From an uncultured Kordiimonas sp. (GTDB lineage Bacteria > Pseudomonadota > Alphaproteobacteria > Sphingomonadales > Kordiimonadaceae), in contig CANLMI010000003.1 of NCBI GenBank assembly GCA_947492375.1, positions 556,425 to 620,424 on the forward strand: a stretch of DNA of 64,000 nt. Direction: 5' to 3'. Positions within the stretch are counted from its first letter, which is position 1; each line of letters starts with the position of its first letter. Of this stretch, positions 60,295 to 64,000 are shown in pieces. A program made the translations under genes and the position numbers. Under the pieces are notes generated by a model that worked only from the letters and a program-made list of their open reading frames with translations, ran no database searches and had not been told where the DNA came from.

Positions 60295-61254
60295 ATGACT
60301 ATTAAGGATACAAATGTTCCTGCAACAACGCCGTTTCATAATGGTGAACTTATGGTTCAGGATAAGCTGGGTGTTAAGGAAGTGGTTGCAAAATATGCCC
60401 CACGTATGATCCGTAGCTTTATGCTCGATCAGCACCGCGAACTTTTTGAAAAACTGCCCTTTGTGGTCCTTGGTGGTCTTGATAAATTTGGTAACGTCTG
60501 GGCAACAATAATGGCCGGAAGTTCCGGGTTTGTCACAACACCTGATGAAACGCAGTTACTTGTAAATGCTGGCTTGTTTACGGGTGACCCACTAGAGGAT
60601 GGCTTGCTAACAGACAGTAAGGTTGGCTTTCTCGGGCTTGAAACAACGACGCGCCGGCGAAACCGGATGAACGGCCGAGTGAGTGCAAAATCTGAAGAGC
60701 AGCTTGGTATTCATGTGGAACAAAGCTTTGGAAACTGCCCTCAGTATATCCAAAAGCGTGAGATCGGCATGACACGCGGTGATCCGGAAGCGGTAAATTG
60801 TGTAAGAACAGAAGCTCTTACTGCTTCGGCAAGGCAGGTGATTGAAACAGCCGATACTTTTTTCATCGCATCGCGAACGCATGAGATGAATGATGACGCA
60901 TCAACTGGGCTTGATGTATCGCACCGCGGTGGTTTACCGGGTTTCATTGAGATACTGGATGATAATACAATCCGTTTTCCTGATTATGCAGGCAACCGTA
61001 TTTATAATACGCTTGGTAACATCGTTGATGATGGCCGGGTAGGGCTTGTTTTCATTGATTATGATAATGACGCTCTTTTATATATTTCAGGTACTGCCAA
61101 GGTTATATGGGATAATGAAATATCTGGTCATAGCCCGGAAGTTGAACGAATAGTCGAGCTTAAAATACGCGAAACGGTTCATAATTTTGGAGCTGTTCAT
61201 TTCAGCGAACAATTGATCGAAAGATCACCTGTTTTCAGACGGTTTGGTGGATAA
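60295..61254 (+). CDS. Pyridoxamine 5'-phosphate oxidase-like flavoprotein
   Basis: This is a 319-residue protein with the split-barrel FMN-binding fold in its second half (LEDGLLTDSKVGFLGLE, RVGLVFIDYDNDALLYISG). The N-terminal ~120 residues include another strand-rich segment, so it may be a double split barrel. Members act as FMN-dependent reductases or oxygenases, or bind haem. It lies 84 bp after the GST gene. The exact reaction is unknown. Confidence 0.8.
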   Translation: MTIKDTNVPATTPFHNGELMVQDKLGVKEVVAKYAPRMIRSFMLDQHRELFEKLPFVVLGGLDKFGNVWATIMAGSSGFVTTPDETQLLVNAGLFTGDPLEDGLLTDSKVGFLGLETTTRRRNRMNGRVSAKSEEQLGIHVEQSFGNCPQYIQKREIGMTRGDPEAVNCVRTEALTASARQVIETADTFFIASRTHEMNDDASTGLDVSHRGGLPGFIEILDDNTIRFPDYAGNRIYNTLGNIVDDGRVGLVFIDYDNDALLYISGTAKVIWDNEISGHSPEVERIVELKIRETVHNFGAVHFSEQLIERSPVFRRFGG

Positions 61255-61322
61255 AGTCTAATAGCTTTTCACGACGTCAAAGCGGCCTTGCCTGCGACAA
61301 TAGAGAGCAGTCACTTGTATAG

Positions 61323-61364
61323 TAACATATATAAGGATATAATATATATCTCTTATATATGTTA
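61323..61364. promoter_or_regulatory. Long perfect inverted repeat before the truncated haemoglobin gene
   Basis: TAACATATATAAG (61323-61335) and CTTATATATGTTA (61352-61364) are exact inverses, 13 bp each. With one bulge the arms extend a further 6 bp inward (GATATA/TATATC). It ends 12 nt before the start of the globin gene. This is a strong operator candidate for a repressor of globin expression. Its core ACATATAT is shared with the ArsR palindrome at 54059. Confidence 0.65.
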
Positions 61365-61376
61365 TGGATCAAAAGA

Positions 61377-61781
61377 ATGACGCGCATTGATATTCAATCA
61401 ACAGGCCTTCTAACTGAAGAGATGATCGAAACTCTGGTGCGTACATTCTATAAGCGTATCCAGAACCACAAAATATTAGGGCCCATTTTTGCCGGTGTGA
61501 TTGACGGTGACTGGGAACCTCATTTGCAAAAAATGTGTTTGTTTTGGTCTTCTGTTATGCTCAAAACAGGTGCCTATGATGGCAGGCCCATGGTTGTTCA
61601 CAAGCGCGTGGCCGAGCAGGCAAATCCCCCCCTTCATGCGGAACATTTTGATGAATGGCTGGATTTGTTCAGGCAAACATCGAATGATATTTTTGATAAA
61701 GAATTGGCAGATCATTTTATTGATAAAGCGGAACGTATTGCTGAAAGCCTAAGGCTTGGCATATTTTATCGCATTGCCTAA
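61377..61781 (+). CDS. Group III truncated haemoglobin
   Basis: This is a 134-residue haem protein. Group III features are FYKRIQNHKILGPIF, WEPHLQKMCLFWSSVMLKTG and PMVVHKRV with proximal His75, then EWLDLFRQT. Such globins bind O2 and NO and are linked to nitrosative or oxygen stress. GGA lies 8 nt before the ATG at 61377, which I prefer to the earlier in-frame ATG at 61359. A long perfect inverted repeat lies upstream. It is in the same strand block as the GST and flavoprotein. Confidence 0.93.
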   Translation: MTRIDIQSTGLLTEEMIETLVRTFYKRIQNHKILGPIFAGVIDGDWEPHLQKMCLFWSSVMLKTGAYDGRPMVVHKRVAEQANPPLHAEHFDEWLDLFRQTSNDIFDKELADHFIDKAERIAESLRLGIFYRIA

Positions 61782-61878
61782 TATTGGTTTTGGCTGCCGC
61801 GTTTGTTGAAAATAGTTGGTGAACTTGGTAAAATAGTACAAAAGTTGGACGTGATATTTATTTACTGAGTATTTACTC

Positions 61879-62580
61879 GTGAGCAAAAGACCGGAAAAGA
61901 AAAGCGAAACTATCGAAGTCAGGGTTTCCTATAGCGAAAAACTGGCTTTTATGAAGGCGTGCCAGCAGGCTGGTACTACCGCAAGCCAAACTATCCGCAG
62001 TTATATCGGGGACTTCCTTAACGCCGGCATCGATAAATCAAAAATAGATTTAAAGGCGAGGCTTTCAATATTAGCAGGAGTTGCTGGTTTAGCGGTTATC
62101 TGCGCTATTGTTGCAGTTACAGTCTTTGATCAAAGCGATGCGGGTGCGCTTACAAATAAAAGGCCGGCGATTTCAGCTCGGCATCAATTAGTGCAATATT
62201 TTGATCAAAATAAAGATGGGTTTATCAGTGCTGATGATGCTGATGGCCTGGAAGGGATGAGAGCTGAAACCCTGATAGAAATGATAGCGCTGGGCGATAA
62301 AAATATGGACGCAAAACTAGATGATAGTGAGTTTGCGTTTCTTGCCAAATTTGTATTGGAAATGCCGTCTAGTAAGCGGCAGGGTATCGTTGATACAGTT
62401 GCAGGAAAAACTGTTTCAGATAAGCGAATTTTGGTTTTCCCTCAGGGCCTTAGTGAGCAGCAACAGCGCGCCTATTTACTTGAAAATGATGCTGAAAAAT
62501 ACCTGAGCCAAGCGGATATTAATCGAATTATCAAGCTGGTTGATGTCCTCAATACCGAGGGCACCAACCAAGGGCAATAG
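61879..62580 (+). CDS. RHH-like segment, membrane helix and two EF-hands in one protein
   Basis: This is a 233-residue protein. Residues 10-47 read like a ribbon-helix-helix DNA-binding segment (TIEVRVSYSEKLAF then TASQTIRSYIGDFL). A basic stretch (KSKIDLKAR) and one membrane helix (about 62-83) follow. Outside are two EF-hand loops: DQNKDGFISADD (109-120) and DKNMDAKLDDSE (140-151), with correct acidic ligands. Topology rule of positive-inside predicts cytoplasmic RHH and periplasmic EF-hands. The start is a GTG at 61879. A calcium-sensing membrane-tethered regulator is an inference, not known for any family I can name. Confidence 0.75.
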   Translation: MSKRPEKKSETIEVRVSYSEKLAFMKACQQAGTTASQTIRSYIGDFLNAGIDKSKIDLKARLSILAGVAGLAVICAIVAVTVFDQSDAGALTNKRPAISARHQLVQYFDQNKDGFISADDADGLEGMRAETLIEMIALGDKNMDAKLDDSEFAFLAKFVLEMPSSKRQGIVDTVAGKTVSDKRILVFPQGLSEQQQRAYLLENDAEKYLSQADINRIIKLVDVLNTEGTNQGQ

Positions 62581-62614
62581 TCCGAATATTTGCGGAGAAC
62601 CAAAAGTAAAACTT

Positions 62615-63724
62615 TTAGAAACGGTTCTTTAACCAGGCATAAAAATCAGCTTCCAAGCCATGTATTGTTGGTGCGATATTGTTTTTAACACCGTGTTCGC
62701 CAAGCCATTCGGTAATTGGTCTGTCTTCTGCTACAAATGCTGCAATATTTGCGAAAATCCGTTCGTTACCTGACTTTTCAATCATATAATCTGCAAACCC
62801 GCGTGATTGTGCATAAAACATGACTGGCTCTCTGCCGTCTTCTCGCTTATCAAGGTCACCTTTTGATAGTACAATAACGCCGCCCTGTGCCCTTCCTTTA
62901 GCTGTTTTCTGGCGTGCTTCAATTATTCTGCGGGCCTGTTCAAAGGCCGGATGTGTCATCGTAAAATATTCTTCAAGTGGCCACATTGTTTCGAAGTCAT
63001 TTTCTATTGCTTCTCTCAGGTTATCGTTGCGCCCGGTTGTAAGAGCATCATTTTCAAGTAAGATAGCGGCCATCTCGTCAAGCCAATCTGCGGCGGGGCC
63101 GCCGTAGCGCTTAATAGTAGATGGTTTAACATCTGTGACATTTGATGTTTGATCAGGCCAGTATGTGCGGATGAAATATAAGTGGCCAAGCTCATGCGAA
63201 AGCGCGCCGTCCAATATATTTGATGAGCCATCATCTTGATTATCAGGTGACTGCCCAGACGCTTCAAGGCTGGCCTTCACTGATCTTTCAACAATTTTGC
63301 CTAGTGCTTCATCTGTTATGTCAGGTTGCTGCTCTTTTACCTGACTGCGGACACTGCTTTCAATAAGGTCTCGCCTATCCTGCGCTGTGAACCACGGTAA
63401 AATGACAGGATAGTTTTCCCGAATTTTTTCGCGGTCTTCAGCGTTCAGGATATTGCCGAGAATAACAGCAGCATCAGGTGCAATTACGCCGAAATATTTT
63501 CTGAATTTTTTGGAAGCTTGATCAGTCGTGCCTTTGAAATTTGCAGTTCGTCCCGGCTTTCCAATAATGATCCCCTTTTGATCATACAGGCATTCGATAG
63601 CCTGACGGCTGCAAATCTCGCTAACAGCGTTGGTAATATTGTTATTTGCCTCAGCAAGTGATGTTGTTGTTAGGATGAATGTTAAACTGGGGATTGCGGC
63701 CAAAGTTGAAATTTTTGCAGGCAT
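62615..63724 (-). CDS. Secreted HExxH metallopeptidase-like protein
   Basis: This is a 369-residue protein with a signal peptide (about residues 1-25, ending LAEA). The zinc motif HELGH is at 177-181 and a downstream Glu217 in WLDEMAAIL could be the third ligand, as in the gluzincin group. The rest is not assigned. It probably acts in the periplasm or outside. GAGGA lies 9 nt before the ATG. The gene is convergent with the RHH/EF-hand gene (34 bp apart). Peptidase activity is inferred from the motif alone. Confidence 0.7.
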   Translation of the reverse strand: MPAKISTLAAIPSLTFILTTTSLAEANNNITNAVSEICSRQAIECLYDQKGIIIGKPGRTANFKGTTDQASKKFRKYFGVIAPDAAVILGNILNAEDREKIRENYPVILPWFTAQDRRDLIESSVRSQVKEQQPDITDEALGKIVERSVKASLEASGQSPDNQDDGSSNILDGALSHELGHLYFIRTYWPDQTSNVTDVKPSTIKRYGGPAADWLDEMAAILLENDALTTGRNDNLREAIENDFETMWPLEEYFTMTHPAFEQARRIIEARQKTAKGRAQGGVIVLSKGDLDKREDGREPVMFYAQSRGFADYMIEKSGNERIFANIAAFVAEDRPITEWLGEHGVKNNIAPTIHGLEADFYAWLKNRF

Positions 63725-63928
63725 GTTCGTTTTTCCTCGCGGTTGTTATTGCTGTTTGCCCTATGCCAATAATCACCAGTTAGTGCGATATTTAACCCGT
63801 CAGGACATAGCAATTCAGCCTGAAAAACCTGTCCGGACAGATAAGGGGAGACGGTGATGCGGTAAACGGTTTGCTGGGGGGATACTTAGATGCCTAAATA
63901 TGATCATTATAAATTTTAAATCTGCCAG

Positions 63929-64000
63929 TTTCATTGGGCCAGTTTCATTGGGCCAGTTTCATTGGGCCAGTTTCATTGGGCCAGTTTCATTGGGCCAGTT
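63929..64000. repeat. 14-bp tandem repeat array, cut by the window edge
   Basis: Five exact copies of TTTCATTGGGCCAG run from 63929 to 63998, then TT of the next copy begins at the end of the window. There are no spacers, so it is not a CRISPR. It is a minisatellite-type array that continues beyond the window. A 204-bp gap before it holds no gene I can support. Confidence 0.92.

Noticed and set aside
63929..64000. Possible CRISPR array
   Set aside because: The 14-bp units have no spacers between them, and no cas gene is in the window.

Overview
The window is a continuous stretch of bacterial chromosome with no rRNA, tRNA, insertion sequence, phage or CRISPR array that I can see. Base composition is moderate (below 50% G+C by eye). 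Gene content suggests an Alphaproteobacterium, perhaps of the Kordiimonadales or a related marine Gram-negative group. The evidence is a group-2-type ABC capsule exporter with KpsS and KpsF, a short ribbon-helix-helix protein of the type common in that class, and a type I secretion operon with an RTX substrate. The taxon is inference, not proof.

Region 1 (1-14.2 kb) is mixed housekeeping and accessory genes. It holds a TPR protein, a secreted unknown, an asparagine-synthetase-like protein without the glutaminase cysteine, an M61 peptidase with a PDZ domain, two tandem lipoprotein-like paralogues, a DUF805 membrane protein, a serine beta-lactamase-like hydrolase, a CPBP protease divergent from an AraC regulator, two YbjQ-family genes, a DJ-1/PfpI protein, an RHH protein and a secreted beta-propeller.

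Region 2 (14.2-56 kb) is a very large surface-polysaccharide and surface-protein locus. Capsule export comes first (kpsS, kpsF, kpsM, kpsT, kpsE, kpsD and a glycosyltransferase). Next is a reverse-strand block with galE, a GT4 and a 944-residue protein. A forward block follows, with a GT4, a 590-residue RTX protein that looks highly expressed, its type I secretion ABC transporter and HlyD adaptor, a 573-residue unknown, a GT2 fusion and a sulfotransferase. A reverse-strand block then carries two giant multidomain glycosyltransferases and rmlC-rmlB-rmlD-(phosphoesterase)-(YcxB-like)-rmlA. The last part has another GT4, an unknown partner gene, manC, an ArsR/SRPBCC pair and galU. The sugar genes supply dTDP-rhamnose (rml), GDP-mannose (manC), UDP-glucose/galactose (galU, galE) and a Kdo precursor (kpsF). 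The RTX-T1SS-glycan layout resembles S-layer loci such as Caulobacter rsaADE, where the protein is secreted by a type I system and anchored by polysaccharide. That is the most attractive system-level hypothesis here.

Region 3 (56-64 kb) is accessory and stress related. It holds membrane proteins with a PadR regulator and its two operator-like palindromes, a LysR regulator followed by a GST, a flavin-linked oxidase-like protein and a group III truncated haemoglobin preceded by a long perfect inverted repeat. Next come a protein that joins an RHH-like DNA-binding segment to a membrane helix and two EF-hands, and a secreted HExxH protein. The window ends inside a 14-bp tandem repeat array.
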